64,000 nt of DNA, taken from contig NZ_JABBMT010000004.1 of the NCBI RefSeq assembly GCF_012927645.1, forward strand, positions 124,001-188,000, written 5' to 3'. Numbering within the stretch: position 1 is the first letter of the stretch; every line of letters begins with the position of its first letter. Below are positions 55,567-64,000 of the stretch, piece by piece. A program made the position numbers and the translations under genes. The notes under the pieces are model-generated. The model did no database searches and had not been told where the DNA came from. It was given only the letters and a program-made list of their open reading frames with translations. The stretch is from Pseudoalteromonas arctica. Its GTDB lineage: Bacteria; Pseudomonadota; Gammaproteobacteria; Enterobacterales; Alteromonadaceae.

Positions 55567-55788
55567 ATGCAGATTAACCAAGTTTCAAATCTATTAAAAG
55601 CCCTTATCTCTAAAAAACGCCCATTGAGCTTGCTAAAACTTCTGGATTTCAAGTTCGACACCGTTGCTTATCGATCGTTTCTCTACTCAAGGTTGTATTC
55701 AAAAGCTTATCTTGCCTGTAAGACGCTAACCGCCTTGACTGAGCGAATCCGTGAGCTCGTTATTCACCACACATTGCCGAATCACTGA
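55567..55788 (+). CDS. possible small protein (73 aa), weakly supported
   Basis: An ATG-initiated frame of 73 codons in the 570-base gap between epd and the DTW-domain gene. The product is basic and Leu/Lys-rich, with no recognised family. There is only a poor Shine-Dalgarno match. It may be spurious. The rest of the gap holds the inverted repeat at 55830-55879 and otherwise nothing recognisable. Confidence 0.2.
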   Translation: MQINQVSNLLKALISKKRPLSLLKLLDFKFDTVAYRSFLYSRLYSKAYLACKTLTALTERIRELVIHHTLPNH

Positions 55789-55829
55789 TTTGGTTGAGCA
55801 TGCTGCAAACACTGATCAAACGCTCAATT

Positions 55830-55879
55830 AATATGCAACTTTAATTCTAAATTAGGGTGCGGAATGACAGTTGCATATT
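55830..55879. repeat. 11-bp perfect inverted repeat
   Basis: AATATGCAACT (55830-55840) and its exact reverse complement AGTTGCATATT (55869-55879), 28 bases apart, lie just past the end of the DTW-domain gene and upstream of the epd promoter region. No T-tract follows, so it is not an obvious terminator. Confidence 0.55.
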
Positions 55880-55932
55880 CGTAGCGGTGATTTTATATCG
55901 CAACCTTAATAGGTACAACGCGGGAAACCGAG

Positions 55933-56628
55933 TTACTCAGGCCTGCCTTTATTGCGTTTACCCAATAAATACGCGTCGCGAAACTTCATAAAATGCTGCT
56001 CAAGTTTAGTTGCGGCATCAGCCTCCCCTGCTAATGCTAACACCATAATTGCCACTTCAGCGGTGCCTAGTTGATGAGCATGTGGTGCCACGCGTAGGCG
56101 ATAATCAGACAGCTTCTCTGCAGTAATCGACAGTACGGGGAAATTATCGAGATAAGGGCTTTTGCGGATCATTTTTTTCGCTTCACGCCATGTGCCATCT
56201 AAAAAGATAAATAAAGGGCGTTTATTTAGCTGCGTTTGCACTTCGGTAATAACACGCGAGACATCTTCAACATCGGTGGCGGGAAAGATCACCATAGGTT
56301 GATATTGCGGGTCGTTCAATAAGGCAAATAGCTTTGCATCAGGCTCGGTTCTGTCCCAGCGAAAAGCATGATTATCAGGAATGATCTCAGCAATTAATCG
56401 CCCTGTATTAGAAGGTTTAAAACTTTCATTATGATACATCAACATACACACAGCAGCTGCACATTGCGCCTGCTCTACGCCGTCACAAATACAGTAATAT
56501 TTCGCGATTAAGCATTGCTCGCAGCGATCCATTTTACCGCCACGGGCATTAAACTCACGGCGAGACTCGCTAATTTGCTGGGCACGCAAAGTAAGTACTG
56601 AGTTATTTGAAGAAGAGCTGTTCGTCAC
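55933..56628 (-). CDS. tapT: DTW-domain tRNA-uridine aminocarboxypropyltransferase (TapT/YfiP-like)
   Basis: 231-residue protein with the DTW motif as FIFLDGTWREAKKM, preceded by a cysteine-rich zinc-binding N-terminus (RCEQCLIAKYYCIC). E. coli TapT (YfiP) uses SAM to form acp3U at position 47 of several tRNAs. The paralogue TuaA is shorter, so this is most likely TapT, although the assignment between DTW paralogues rests only on motif and length. The start is GTG with TAGGT upstream. Confidence 0.8.
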   Translation of the reverse strand: MTNSSSSNNSVLTLRAQQISESRREFNARGGKMDRCEQCLIAKYYCICDGVEQAQCAAAVCMLMYHNESFKPSNTGRLIAEIIPDNHAFRWDRTEPDAKLFALLNDPQYQPMVIFPATDVEDVSRVITEVQTQLNKRPLFIFLDGTWREAKKMIRKSPYLDNFPVLSITAEKLSDYRLRVAPHAHQLGTAEVAIMVLALAGEADAATKLEQHFMKFRDAYLLGKRNKGRPE

Positions 56629-56686
56629 TACGATTACCTATAAATTGATCAGCGCGTATTATAGCATACTACGTGGGATAGGGAGT

Positions 56687-56723
56687 TCCGCCATGAGTCA
56701 TTTTTATGAACTTAAATGGCGGA
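56687..56723 (+). terminator. hairpin with short T-run upstream of the DTW-domain gene
   Basis: TCCGCCAT (56687-56694) pairs with ATGGCGGA (56716-56723) across a 21-base loop that itself contains TCAT/ATGA, followed by CTTTTCC. It could end a plus-strand transcript, although no plus-strand gene precedes it. Confidence 0.4.
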
Positions 56724-56880
56724 CTTTTCCACAACCTTAACTGAACAGCCCTTAATCGGCGTCTTAACCACCGCGCCAATATATTTAGCACTCGTTTACA
56801 ATTGGCTATACTGCAATAATTTACAAAACCATGCACCACTGGGTTTAATCTTTTTATTACTTCACTAAGTATAGGGCGTT

Positions 56881-57072
56881 GCGCTATTTTGCGCGCTGAC
56901 CCACCAGTACTGTCGAAACAGGTTACTGTTGGTGCCTACCTCTAACTTCCTATGGCTTTCTTCAGACCCCACCGTTAGCCAGTGACGCCTTGCCATTCAG
57001 ATTATCTTTCTTCCCCTTAGTCAGGGTGATAAGGCATCTTTCAGCCTATCGGGTTGCCTGCTTCGCTGGGCA
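56881..57072. ncRNA. structured non-coding segment downstream of rpoS, identity unknown
   Basis: This ~190-base stretch appears more GC-rich than its neighbours, has no convincing frame, and folds locally on either strand. The stems are GCGC/GCGC (56881-56894), a long stem CACCA...CTGT/ACAG...GGTG with a CGAA loop (56902-56934), and GACGCCTT/AAGGCATC with one wobble (56984-57038), which encloses CCCT/AGGG. A further hairpin TGCC..GC/GC..GGCA lies at 57055-57072. It lies beyond the perfect rpoS terminator palindrome. It is not recognisable as tmRNA, RNase P RNA, 6S or SRP RNA. The nature (small RNA, degenerate intron or repeat) is open. Confidence 0.4.
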
Positions 57073-57077
57073 AACAA

Positions 57078-57107
57078 AAAAGCTGAAGAGCTAGCTCTTC
57101 AGCTTTT
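57078..57107. terminator. bidirectional terminator after rpoS
   Basis: A perfect 30-bp palindrome, AAAAGCTGAAGAGCT (57078-57092) followed by its reverse complement, lies 53 bases past the rpoS stop codon with A/T tracts on both sides. It can end both rpoS and any plus-strand RNA from 56881-57072. Confidence 0.9.
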
Positions 57108-57159
57108 GATAATTGTTTCTATGTGTGTTTCTTTTGCTATGCCTCTTGCTTTCTCAATG

Positions 57160-58155
57160 TTATGAAAACTGATCAAACAAGCTATCAGTGCTTAACCCTT
57201 CATGCTGTAAAATATCTTTTAAGCGACGCAGTGCTTCTACTTGAATTTGTCTTACTCGCTCCCGAGTTAAACCGATTTCACGACCAACATCTTCAAGAGT
57301 TGATGGCTCATAACCTAACAAACCAAAACGACGTGCAAGTACTTCACGTTGCTTAGGGTTAAGCTCACCTAGCCAGTCTACAATGTGCTTATTGATATCA
57401 TTATTTTGTACTTCACCTTCCGGGCCAAAACCTTTTTCATCGGCAATAATATCTAACAATGCTTTATCGTTTTCACCACCAATAGGTGTATCTACAGAGG
57501 TAATTTTTTCGTTTAAACGCAGCATTTTAGTTACGTCTTCAACAGGTCGGTCTAAACACGCTGCAATCTCTTCTGCAGTGGGCTCATGATCCAGCTTTTG
57601 CGTTAGTTCACGTGCGGTGCGTAAATAAACGTTAAGTTCTTTCACTACATGGATTGGTAAGCGAATAGTGCGGGTTTGATTCATGATGGCGCGTTCTATC
57701 GTTTGACGGATCCACCAAGTCGCATAGGTCGAAAATCGAAAACCACGTTCAGGATCAAATTTTTCAACGGCGCGGATCAAACCAAGATTACCTTCTTCAA
57801 TTAAATCAAGTAACGCAAGGCCACGATTATTATAACGACGGGCGATTTTAACAACCAAACGTAAGTTACTTTCAATCATTCGTTTACGAGAAGCGCTACA
57901 GCCTTTTAATGCTTTGCGGGCAAAAAAGACTTCTTCTTCAGCACTCAATAATGGCGAAAAACCTATTTCACCTAAATATAGCTGAGTAGCATCTAAATTC
58001 TTCGTGATCTCCTCTTTGGCAAATATTTCATCTTCTTTGTCATCATTTTTATCGACGTCATCTAATAATTCAGAGTCTGTATCAGCTACAGCTACATCAT
58101 CAAATTTATCATCAATCGCATCTTTCGTTTTTTCTATTTTTGCTGTGTTACCCAT
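57160..58155 (-). CDS. rpoS: RNA polymerase sigma factor RpoS
   Basis: Stationary-phase and general stress sigma factor. An acidic N-terminal tail is followed by region 1.2 ([21 protein letters not shown]), region 2 with [18 protein letters not shown] and [19 protein letters not shown], and region 4 with the helix-turn-helix [20 protein letters not shown]. Met 58155 with GAGGG upstream gives 331 aa (E. coli 330). The gene follows nlpD as in E. coli, where the main rpoS promoter is inside nlpD. The 60-base gap is too short for a full long leader from a separate promoter here. Confidence 0.97.
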   Translation of the reverse strand: MGNTAKIEKTKDAIDDKFDDVAVADTDSELLDDVDKNDDKEDEIFAKEEITKNLDATQLYLGEIGFSPLLSAEEEVFFARKALKGCSASRKRMIESNLRLVVKIARRYNNRGLALLDLIEEGNLGLIRAVEKFDPERGFRFSTYATWWIRQTIERAIMNQTRTIRLPIHVVKELNVYLRTARELTQKLDHEPTAEEIAACLDRPVEDVTKMLRLNEKITSVDTPIGGENDKALLDIIADEKGFGPEGEVQNNDINKHIVDWLGELNPKQREVLARRFGLLGYEPSTLEDVGREIGLTRERVRQIQVEALRRLKDILQHEGLSTDSLFDQFS

Positions 58156-58215
58156 GAGCGTACCCTCAAGCAAACAAGTGATCTTATATCACTATGATCA
58201 ATACCCGGCCGATAG

Positions 58216-59040
58216 CTAAGGCAAATACTTCTCAGGATTAACAGCTTGTCCTCGGTAACGGATTTCAAAACGCAATGCCGTTACGTCAGAGTCTGAACTG
58301 CCAATCTCGGCTATTTTTTGCCCTGCTTTCACATCCTGTTTTTCTTTAACTAACAACTTTGAGTTATGTGCATAGGCACTAAGATAATCATCATTATGTT
58401 TCAAAATAATTAAATTACCGTATCCTCTAAGTGCATTACCCGCATAAACAACTGTCCCTTGTGCTGCGGCAAAAACAGCGACACCTTTTTTATTAGTAAT
58501 TTGTAACCCTTTATAACCGCTTTCCTTGGTTGAAAAACGTTGAGTTACTGTTCCTTTAGCTGGCCACGACCACTTAACTTTCATCGAGGACAAACTGTTA
58601 TTTTTACTAATTTTCCTATTGGCTTGTTTTTGAACATACTCTCGTTGTTTTGGCTGATCAAGCTCTTTCTTTAATTTTTTGTTATTTTTTTGTAGTTTAC
58701 TTGTAGACTTCCCACTCAATTTCGTATATTTTTTACGCTTTTTAGTTTTTTTAGGTACACCCTTAAAAGAAATTATTTGCCCCGGTTGGATTATGTAAGG
58801 GGCTGGTATGCCATTATTTTTTGCCAACGAGCGGAAGTCTTGCTGGGCGCTAAAGGCTATCGAGTATAACGTATCGCCTTTTTTAACCGTGTAGCGATCA
58901 CCACTAATATTAACTCTACTAGTATAAGGTTTAACACTGGTATTTAAACTACTGACTGGTGCGGGGCCGTGTCGAGATGAACAGGCACTAAGCAAAACAC
59001 TTGTAAATAAAGTAACATAGCAGACGTACTGTTTATTCAT
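58216..59040 (-). CDS. nlpD: murein hydrolase activator NlpD
   Basis: Outer-membrane lipoprotein that activates the amidase AmiC at the division site. The signal peptide ends in lipobox LLSACSS. A LysM domain follows (about 48-95, YTVKKGDTLYSIAFSA), then a very Lys/Gln-rich linker and a C-terminal LytM/M23 domain (about 165-274). The M23 zinc ligands are degenerate (no HxxxD...HxH), as expected for an activator rather than an enzyme. 274 aa, shorter than E. coli (379) because of a shorter linker. Upstream of rpoS, as in other gammaproteobacteria. Confidence 0.93.
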   Translation of the reverse strand: MNKQYVCYVTLFTSVLLSACSSRHGPAPVSSLNTSVKPYTSRVNISGDRYTVKKGDTLYSIAFSAQQDFRSLAKNNGIPAPYIIQPGQIISFKGVPKKTKKRKKYTKLSGKSTSKLQKNNKKLKKELDQPKQREYVQKQANRKISKNNSLSSMKVKWSWPAKGTVTQRFSTKESGYKGLQITNKKGVAVFAAAQGTVVYAGNALRGYGNLIILKHNDDYLSAYAHNSKLLVKEKQDVKAGQKIAEIGSSDSDVTALRFEIRYRGQAVNPEKYLP

Positions 59041-59079
59041 GGTGTTTTGCTCCTTGTGCTAAAAGTAGTATTTAACTGC

Positions 59080-59658
59080 TTAACGTAGTAAAAAGTATGC
59101 AACCACAGCTAAAATCACTACCCCCCAGCCAAGTACCTCAATATATTGACGTAATTTTTGCTCCATTTTTACTCCGCCCCACTTCATTAACGCAGAGACT
59201 AAAAAGAACCGTGTACCACGCCCGACAGCAGAAGCTAATAAAAAAGGTAAAAACGCCATGTGCAAAAGCCCTGCACCAATGGTAAATACTTTATAGGGTA
59301 TTGGCGAAAAGCCAGCTAAAAACACCACCCATACGCCATAATCTTTAAACCAGCTTAAAGCGGTATTAAACTTTTCTTGCCAACCCATTTGCGCTATTAA
59401 TGGCTCTACGACAGGTTCAAATAACCAAAATCCGAGCAAATAACCCAAAATACCGCCAAACACCGAAGCAATTGTAGCAATTGTAGCATAGCGCCATGCT
59501 TTGCTCGGTTGTGCCAGCGACATCGGCGCGAGCATTACATCCGGTGGAATAGGAAAAATAACCGATTCGGCAAAACTCACCCCAGCTAAATAACGCTCTG
59601 CGTGACGATGTTTTGCCCACACTAATGCCATATCGTATAACTTAGTAAACAATTTCAA
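59080..59658 (-). CDS. YqaA-family inner-membrane protein (VTT/DedA-like)
   Basis: 192 residues with a SNARE-associated/VTT domain: PIPPDVMLAPMSLA near residue 35, GGILGYLLG, and the re-entrant segment GFSPIPYKVFTIGAGL near residue 115, with about four membrane segments. DedA-like relatives contribute to membrane lipid or proton-motive-force homeostasis; YqaA itself is uncharacterised. The start is TTG at 59658 with AGGA seven bases upstream; a second start at ATG 59631 is possible. It lies between pcm and nlpD, as in many Alteromonadales and Vibrio genomes. Confidence 0.85.
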   Translation of the reverse strand: MKLFTKLYDMALVWAKHRHAERYLAGVSFAESVIFPIPPDVMLAPMSLAQPSKAWRYATIATIASVFGGILGYLLGFWLFEPVVEPLIAQMGWQEKFNTALSWFKDYGVWVVFLAGFSPIPYKVFTIGAGLLHMAFLPFLLASAVGRGTRFFLVSALMKWGGVKMEQKLRQYIEVLGWGVVILAVVAYFLLR

Positions 59659-59667
59659 AGTGATTTC

Positions 59668-60306
59668 CTATTCAATATCGCCAGGGACTAAAGGTACAAA
59701 TCTAACTGGCGCAATAACATGTTGAGTAAATTTTTCGCCGTCACGTACAACCATGACCAGTTGTTGATCTTCATTACCGATTGGCGCAATCATTACCCCG
59801 CCATCGCTGAGTTGATCAAGTAATACTTGCGGGACTTGCGATGCAGCAGCAGTTACAATGATGCCATCAAACGGCGCTTGTGACTGCCAACCTTGCCAAC
59901 CATCGCCGTGTTTCATGGCAACATTGTATAAGTCTAGGTTATGTAAACGGCGCTTAGCCTGCCATTGTAATGCTTTAATGCGCTCTACCGAAAATACTTT
60001 TGTAAAGATTTTAGCCAGTACCGCTGTTTGATAGCCTGAACCCGTGCCTATCTCAAGCACTTTATCGCGAATACCAGCCAAACGCAGTAACTCAGTCATA
60101 CGGGCAACAATATATGGCTGTGAAATTGTTTGCCCTTGACCGATGGGCAACGCCGTATTTTGATACGCTTTATGCTTGAGCACATCATCAACAAATACAT
60201 GACGTGGAATATCAGCAATAGCGCTGAGTACCAATTTATCTTCAACTCCCTCACGCTGTAATAGGTCTGCCAGCGCACGGGCACTTCGAGTATAATTAGC
60301 CAGCAC
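59668..60306 (-). CDS. pcm: protein-L-isoaspartate O-methyltransferase
   Basis: SAM-dependent repair enzyme that methylates isoaspartyl residues in damaged proteins. It has the substrate-side motif [20 protein letters not shown] and the SAM-binding [16 protein letters not shown]; the C-terminal RFVPLV is typical. The GTG at 60306 (212 aa) is chosen because GGAG stands seven bases upstream and E. coli Pcm has 208 aa. It overlaps the end of surE by 11 bases, so the two are translationally coupled. Confidence 0.93.
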   Translation of the reverse strand: MLANYTRSARALADLLQREGVEDKLVLSAIADIPRHVFVDDVLKHKAYQNTALPIGQGQTISQPYIVARMTELLRLAGIRDKVLEIGTGSGYQTAVLAKIFTKVFSVERIKALQWQAKRRLHNLDLYNVAMKHGDGWQGWQSQAPFDGIIVTAAASQVPQVLLDQLSDGGVMIAPIGNEDQQLVMVVRDGEKFTQHVIAPVRFVPLVPGDIE

Positions 60307-61060
60307 CGTTGATCTCCATCGTTTTAAGCCACTCACCAACCGCTGCCAAGCTGTCTTTCGCTGTCATATCAACACTAAGTGGCGTAACCGATGCGTAGCC
60401 ATTATTGATAGCATAAAAGTCAGTACCTGCTCCGGCATCACTTTCAGCACCTAAAATCCCATACCAATAAATGTCGCGTCCCCATGGATCTTGCTGTTTA
60501 GTCATGGTTTCTGCTTTATGACGCGCACCTAAACGCGTTACTTGCACGCCTTTTAGCTCAGCTAACGGAATATCAGGCACATTAATGTTAATGATTTGAT
60601 CTTTTGGCAATGGATGTGACGCCAGCTCTTTAATTATGCTGACAGTCACCGCAGCTGCTGTTTCAAAATGATTGCCTTCTTTTGAGCACAAAGACACCGC
60701 CACTGCGGGCAAGCCTAAATGACGTCCTTCGGTTGCTGCTGCAACAGTTCCTGAGTACAAAGTATCGTCACCCAAATTCGCGCCATGATTAATACCCGCT
60801 ACAACTAAATCGGGCTTTTCATTCAGTAATTCATTCACGCCCAAATGTACACAATCAGTGGGCGTGCCATTGACCGAAATAAAGCCGTTTTCAAGCGTGG
60901 TAGCACGCAGTGGATTAAGTAGTGTCAGTGAATTACTTGCCCCACTGCAATTGCGATCAGGTGCAACCAAGGTTACGTCTGCAATTTGCGTCAATGCCTG
61001 ATACAACACAGCAATGCCTTTTGCGTTAACACCATCATCGTTACTTAGGAGGATTTTCAT
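60296..61060 (-). CDS. surE: 5'/3'-nucleotidase SurE
   Basis: Stationary-phase nucleotidase and exopolyphosphatase. It has the N-terminal metal site [14 protein letters not shown], the [15 protein letters not shown] segment and [11 protein letters not shown]. 254 aa from ATG 61060, which has AGGAGG directly before it. Its start lies 20 bases inside the end of truD. The order truD-surE-pcm-yqaA-nlpD-rpoS groups stationary-phase survival genes. Confidence 0.96.
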   Translation of the reverse strand: MKILLSNDDGVNAKGIAVLYQALTQIADVTLVAPDRNCSGASNSLTLLNPLRATTLENGFISVNGTPTDCVHLGVNELLNEKPDLVVAGINHGANLGDDTLYSGTVAAATEGRHLGLPAVAVSLCSKEGNHFETAAAVTVSIIKELASHPLPKDQIININVPDIPLAELKGVQVTRLGARHKAETMTKQQDPWGRDIYWYGILGAESDAGAGTDFYAINNGYASVTPLSVDMTAKDSLAAVGEWLKTMEINGAG

Positions 61061-62090
61061 TTTCAGCGTCCTGTTCTTTATGTACTCGTGGGCTTGCATC
61101 GGTGTAATCCACCAGCTCACGTAACAATGCCGTGGCAAAGGTGCCTTTGGGTAAACCAAAGCTCAATTTAATGGTGGTTTCATCAATCGTTGCAACGGTT
61201 AAATCTTGTGGGATCAAACGCAACATTCTGCGCTCATTTTTCAGCCCTAACTTACCCAGTCCTTCACACCAATCTTGATACGGCGCTAACCATATTTTTT
61301 CTTGTTCGGTGAGGCCTTTTTCACTAGTGCCGACCAATGGCGCAGACATCATAATATCGCCAGAGGCAAGCCTAGCGATGTTTTCATCGCTAATAGCATC
61401 TTCAAAAAATGCATTACTACCACTGAGCATAAATACCTCACGGTGCATGGTTTTAGCTAAACCGTGTTCAGCAACACGCAAATTCACTATTTGATTAAAC
61501 ACATAAGAGCGTGCAGCAGAAATAATTAAACCGCGTAGTTTTTTGTCTCGAATGCGCTCACCGGCAAACATTCGCTTAGCCATTTCAAGGTTATGGCCAT
61601 CGTGGCCAAAGCGTTGCTCACCAAAATAGTTGGGCACACCGGCGCGTACCGCGTTGATCCGACAAAGAATGTCTAACGGCTGGGTTACATTACGTAAAAT
61701 AATGCTGAATTTATTACCTTTGTGGCAGCCAGTCCGCAGCTTACGATTATGCCGTTGCTGAGCAATAATAAACAGTGATTCACTATTAAGCTCAGTAAAA
61801 TCAATGTCTTTTTTAATGGGTACTGGCACACTAAACCACTGACTACATACTCCGTGGCGATCTTTCATACCAGCAAAGCTGACATCACGTGGCGAAATCC
61901 CCGCTTTTTGGGCAAGTAATTTAGCAACGTATTGGGTATTTTCGCCTTTTTTAACGACCTGTAAACAGACGTGCTCACCACTGCCAGTAAACTCTATACC
62001 TAAATCTTCATCAACCATAAAATCTTCAGCAGTGGCTTTAAAATCGGCTTTAGATAGTGGTGCACCGTATAAATAATTTAACTCGCTCAT
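61041..62090 (-). CDS. truD: tRNA pseudouridine(13) synthase TruD
   Basis: Pseudouridine synthase of the TruD family acting on U13 of tRNA-Glu. It has the catalytic-Asp motif [17 protein letters not shown], and the [18 protein letters not shown] motif that defines the family. The length is 349 aa, equal to E. coli. ATGA overlap with ispF upstream and 20-base overlap with surE downstream. Confidence 0.96.
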   Translation of the reverse strand: MSELNYLYGAPLSKADFKATAEDFMVDEDLGIEFTGSGEHVCLQVVKKGENTQYVAKLLAQKAGISPRDVSFAGMKDRHGVCSQWFSVPVPIKKDIDFTELNSESLFIIAQQRHNRKLRTGCHKGNKFSIILRNVTQPLDILCRINAVRAGVPNYFGEQRFGHDGHNLEMAKRMFAGERIRDKKLRGLIISAARSYVFNQIVNLRVAEHGLAKTMHREVFMLSGSNAFFEDAISDENIARLASGDIMMSAPLVGTSEKGLTEQEKIWLAPYQDWCEGLGKLGLKNERRMLRLIPQDLTVATIDETTIKLSFGLPKGTFATALLRELVDYTDASPRVHKEQDAENENPPK

Positions 62091-62569
62091 AATAATTGCT
62101 TGCTCATGATAACCACAGCATGACTGGAAATACCTTCTTTTCGCCCTTCAAAACCGAGCTTTTCAGTGGTGGTTGCTTTGACATTTACCTGACCCAGTTC
62201 AGCGTTTAAATCGGCGGCTAAATTTGTACGCATAGCTTGAATATGCGGCAGCATTTTTGGCGCTTGCGCTACTATCGTTACATCCGCATTACCCAGTACA
62301 TAGCCTTGCTGCTTAGCTAAATCAACAACATGACGTAATAAAATACGACTATCGATATTCTCATATTCACTGGCTGTATCTGGAAAGTGCTTGCCAATAT
62401 CGCCCATTGCTAAGGAGCCTAAAATAGCATCGCATAGTGCGTGGATCGCAACATCACCATCAGAGTGCGCTAAAAAGCCTTGTGGGTAAGCAATTTTTTC
62501 ACCACAAAGAGTTAACGGGCCTTCGCCAGCAAATTTATGGACATCGAAGCCATGGCCGATTCGAATCAT
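62087..62569 (-). CDS. ispF: 2-C-methyl-D-erythritol 2,4-cyclodiphosphate synthase IspF
   Basis: Zinc enzyme of the MEP isoprenoid pathway. It has the metal-binding [27 protein letters not shown] and a C-terminus with [15 protein letters not shown]. 160 aa. Four-base (ATGA) overlaps with ispD upstream and truD downstream indicate coupled translation. Confidence 0.97.
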   Translation of the reverse strand: MIRIGHGFDVHKFAGEGPLTLCGEKIAYPQGFLAHSDGDVAIHALCDAILGSLAMGDIGKHFPDTASEYENIDSRILLRHVVDLAKQQGYVLGNADVTIVAQAPKMLPHIQAMRTNLAADLNAELGQVNVKATTTEKLGFEGRKEGISSHAVVIMSKQLL

Positions 62570-63267
62570 AATGCATTCTCACTGTGTTGTTTTTGGAGTA
62601 AAAAGTTGGCTAAATCTAAATCTTCTGGGGTGGTTATTTTAATATTATCACTACGCCCTACCACCAGCTTTACAGGCTTATTAGCCCATTCTATTGCCGA
62701 GGCTTCATCAGTAATTGTTACCTGCTGAGCAAGCGCAGTTTGCAATGCCTGCGTTAAATCGTGGTACTTAAATAATTGCGGGGTCAACGCCTGCCATAAG
62801 TTATCCCGAGGCACTGTTTGTTGGCTATGAGTTGCACCGCGCTTAATGGTATCTTTCACTTTGCTTGCTAATATACCGCCCTCATCAGCGCTAATACACT
62901 CACTAAGTAAGCACTCAATATCAGCCAATGTCACCAGTGGCCTTGCCGCATCATGCACTAACACCCAATCAGGCGGATTATCTGCAAGCGCTAATAAGCC
63001 ATTAAGCACTGAGTCAGCTCGCTCCTTGCCACCACTTGCACGGACAATGCGCTGATCAATAACCTCCAGTGTAGCAAAATAAGGATCATCATCGCTGACG
63101 GCCACCACAATAGTCGTTAATTGTTTGAGTTGCGCTAGTTTAGCAAGTGTATGTTCAAGAATTGTTTTACCAGCCAAGCATATATATTGCTTTGGTGCGC
63201 TATGTTGCATTCGGCTGCCCACACCAGCGGCTGGGACTATCGCTGCAAGGGTATAATTAGTTGTCAT
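62566..63267 (-). CDS. ispD: 2-C-methyl-D-erythritol 4-phosphate cytidylyltransferase IspD
   Basis: MEP-pathway enzyme that transfers CMP from CTP to methylerythritol phosphate. It has the nucleotide loop [14 protein letters not shown]...[14 protein letters not shown] and the TDEASAIEW motif. 233 aa from ATG 63267, one base after the ftsB stop codon. ispD-ispF pairing and position after ftsB are conserved in gammaproteobacteria. Confidence 0.96.
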   Translation of the reverse strand: MTTNYTLAAIVPAAGVGSRMQHSAPKQYICLAGKTILEHTLAKLAQLKQLTTIVVAVSDDDPYFATLEVIDQRIVRASGGKERADSVLNGLLALADNPPDWVLVHDAARPLVTLADIECLLSECISADEGGILASKVKDTIKRGATHSQQTVPRDNLWQALTPQLFKYHDLTQALQTALAQQVTITDEASAIEWANKPVKLVVGRSDNIKITTPEDLDLANFLLQKQHSENAL

Positions 63268-63268
63268 T

Positions 63269-63547
63269 TTATTGTCGCCCAGGTAAAACACGAATAAATG
63301 TTTCGCCGGGTTTGATCATCCCTAATTCATTACGGGCGCGCTCTTCCACCCCTTCTTGACCAAGCTTTAAATCTTCAATATCGGCTTTAAGCACTTTATT
63401 GCGTTTGATCAATTGAGCATTAGTATCGTGATGTGAAGTAACCGCAGCTTTTAAACGACTATAATCTTGTACACCGTTGTGGCCAAACCATAATCGATAT
63501 TGTACAAATAACGCTAAGCACAGCAGCGTGAATTGAAACAGTCGCAT
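63269..63547 (-). CDS. ftsB: cell division protein FtsB
   Basis: Small bitopic divisome protein (92 aa) that bridges FtsL and FtsQ. One membrane segment at about residues 3-21 is followed by a periplasmic leucine-zipper coiled coil (about 28-65) and the conserved C-terminal stretch [17 protein letters not shown]. It heads the ispDF cluster, as in E. coli, giving a link between division and isoprenoid supply. Confidence 0.95.
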   Translation of the reverse strand: MRLFQFTLLCLALFVQYRLWFGHNGVQDYSRLKAAVTSHHDTNAQLIKRNKVLKADIEDLKLGQEGVEERARNELGMIKPGETFIRVLPGRQ

Positions 63548-63608
63548 TAAATACTCCTTGATTTTACTCTACCAGTACAAATTTATAATGCGATTAAGGC
63601 TACTGGTA

Positions 63609-64000
63609 TTATATTTTTTTAACTCGAACATGAGGACGTTTTAAATTACGCCAATTGATATTGCCTGCTAGCAGCATTTCTCTCAGTGATAACGTTCGCG
63701 GTGTCGTGCGTTTATCAAAAGACCACTGATGGCCACAACAAGCAGCGGCCATTGTTGCCTTTGTAGGCGTTAATAATACCACCGACTGCCCTTCAAGCGG
63801 CTGACCTTGGCAGTCAAACCAACCATGCTCGTTACAATGGAGTTTATTGTCGCTTACTTGGTCGATGCTGTCTATTGCAACACGGGTTTGATTTGCGCTA
63901 TTGAGTAAAAGCGGAACAATTAAACCTACATTTTTATGTGTTTGATAAAAATCATCATTATTTTTTGCTTTGGGAGGCTGAGCTTTTTGCTTATCAAGCC
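63609..64000 (-). CDS. hypothetical protein, C-terminal part (gene runs off the right edge)
   Basis: An open frame without a usable start inside the window runs leftward from the edge to a TAA at 63609-63611 and encodes at least 129 residues. It begins with a Lys/Gln/Asn-rich stretch, then KNVGLIVPLLLNSANQTRV, CNEHGWFDCQGQPLEG, an AAACCGHQW cysteine pair and a basic C-terminus ending in VRVKKI. The polar, uncharged-to-basic C-terminus follows no family I recognise. It lies upstream of ftsB in the same direction, with a 61-base gap that includes the ftsB ribosome site. Confidence 0.7.
   Translation of the reverse strand, partial: LDKQKAQPPKAKNNDDFYQTHKNVGLIVPLLLNSANQTRVAIDSIDQVSDNKLHCNEHGWFDCQGQPLEGQSVVLLTPTKATMAAACCGHQWSFDKRTTPRTLSLREMLLAGNINWRNLKRPHVRVKKI

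Noticed and set aside
56880-57072. Group II intron, RNase P RNA, tmRNA, 6S or SRP RNA downstream of rpoS
   Set aside because: Only one short group II-like stretch is seen; the 5' GUGYG end, domain V and reverse transcriptase are absent. None of the universal motifs of RNase P, tmRNA, 6S or SRP RNA is present.
57123-57356. A 77-codon plus-strand frame opposite the end of rpoS
   Set aside because: It lies antisense to the highly conserved sigma region 4 of rpoS, so it is a shadow frame; the Cys/Leu-rich start is not supported by a ribosome site.
1-64000. tRNA genes, rRNA genes, CRISPR arrays, insertion sequences or prophage genes
   Set aside because: None was recognised on reading both strands: no transposase or integrase motif, no regularly spaced repeats, no tRNA T-loop/acceptor pattern that held up.

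Overview
The window looks like a chromosomal segment from a marine gammaproteobacterium of the order Alteromonadales, most likely Pseudoalteromonas or a close relative. The evidence is the AT-rich composition, the gene order, a class GN 'marine proteobacterial' sortase cluster, and housekeeping proteins that resemble E. coli, Pseudomonas and Vibrio orthologues in different places. I see no IS element, prophage, CRISPR array, tRNA or rRNA gene. Most of the window is core genome, with a few accessory islands. Family names come from motif and gene-order recognition; no database search was run.

Layout, left to right. (1) 1-201: the 3' part of a probable small RNA rich in GGA motifs (CsrB-like) with its terminator. 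(2) 336-11235: rluA, a DUF3530 protein, djlA, and the peptidoglycan-recycling pair amgK-murU divergent from the envelope/maintenance operon lptD-surA-pdxA-rsmA-apaG-apaH. (3) 11308-16562: a chemoreceptor with a sigma-28-type promoter, then gltX, a glutaredoxin-like protein and proB without proA. (4) 16644-23763: a 5'-truncated EamA transporter, then a complete proteobacterial dedicated sortase system (sortase, VIT/vWA target with a C-terminal sorting signal, OmpA-like PdsO, response regulator PdsR, histidine kinase PdsS). (5) 23867-31040: small unknown proteins, a GlrK-QseG-GlrR type two-component operon with a DUF1543 gene, an exported amidohydrolase and a Crp/Fnr-type regulator. (6) 31394-35289: an unusual large lipoprotein and a YjbH-type outer-membrane protein. 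(7) 35361-43955: a purine phosphoribosyltransferase, pepB, sfsA, and the conserved block dksA-gluQ-pcnB-folK-panB-panC, followed by a small cysteine-rich lipoprotein. (8) 44280-51182: opgGH (periplasmic glucans), then pstS and phoBR with recognisable Pho boxes. (9) 51483-55363: a long fold-back element, then epd-pgk-fba with an array of four stem-loops between pgk and fba. (10) 55933-64000: a DTW-domain tRNA modification enzyme, a structured non-coding stretch, and the canonical block ftsB-ispD-ispF-truD-surE-pcm-yqaA-nlpD-rpoS, with a partial gene at the right edge.

The most noteworthy points are: pcnB appears to start at an AUU codon, as in E. coli, so ATG/GTG/TTG gene calling truncates it by about 73 residues; the sortase system is complete and its sensor kinase has a CBM9-like periplasmic domain; a fully nested fold-back of about 257 nt lies between phoB and fba and is also rich in GATC sites; a structured segment of unknown nature lies downstream of rpoS; and there is a candidate CsrB-type RNA at the left edge. 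Many translation starts were moved inward from the longest reading frame because a Shine-Dalgarno sequence or the known N-terminus of the family supports the internal start.
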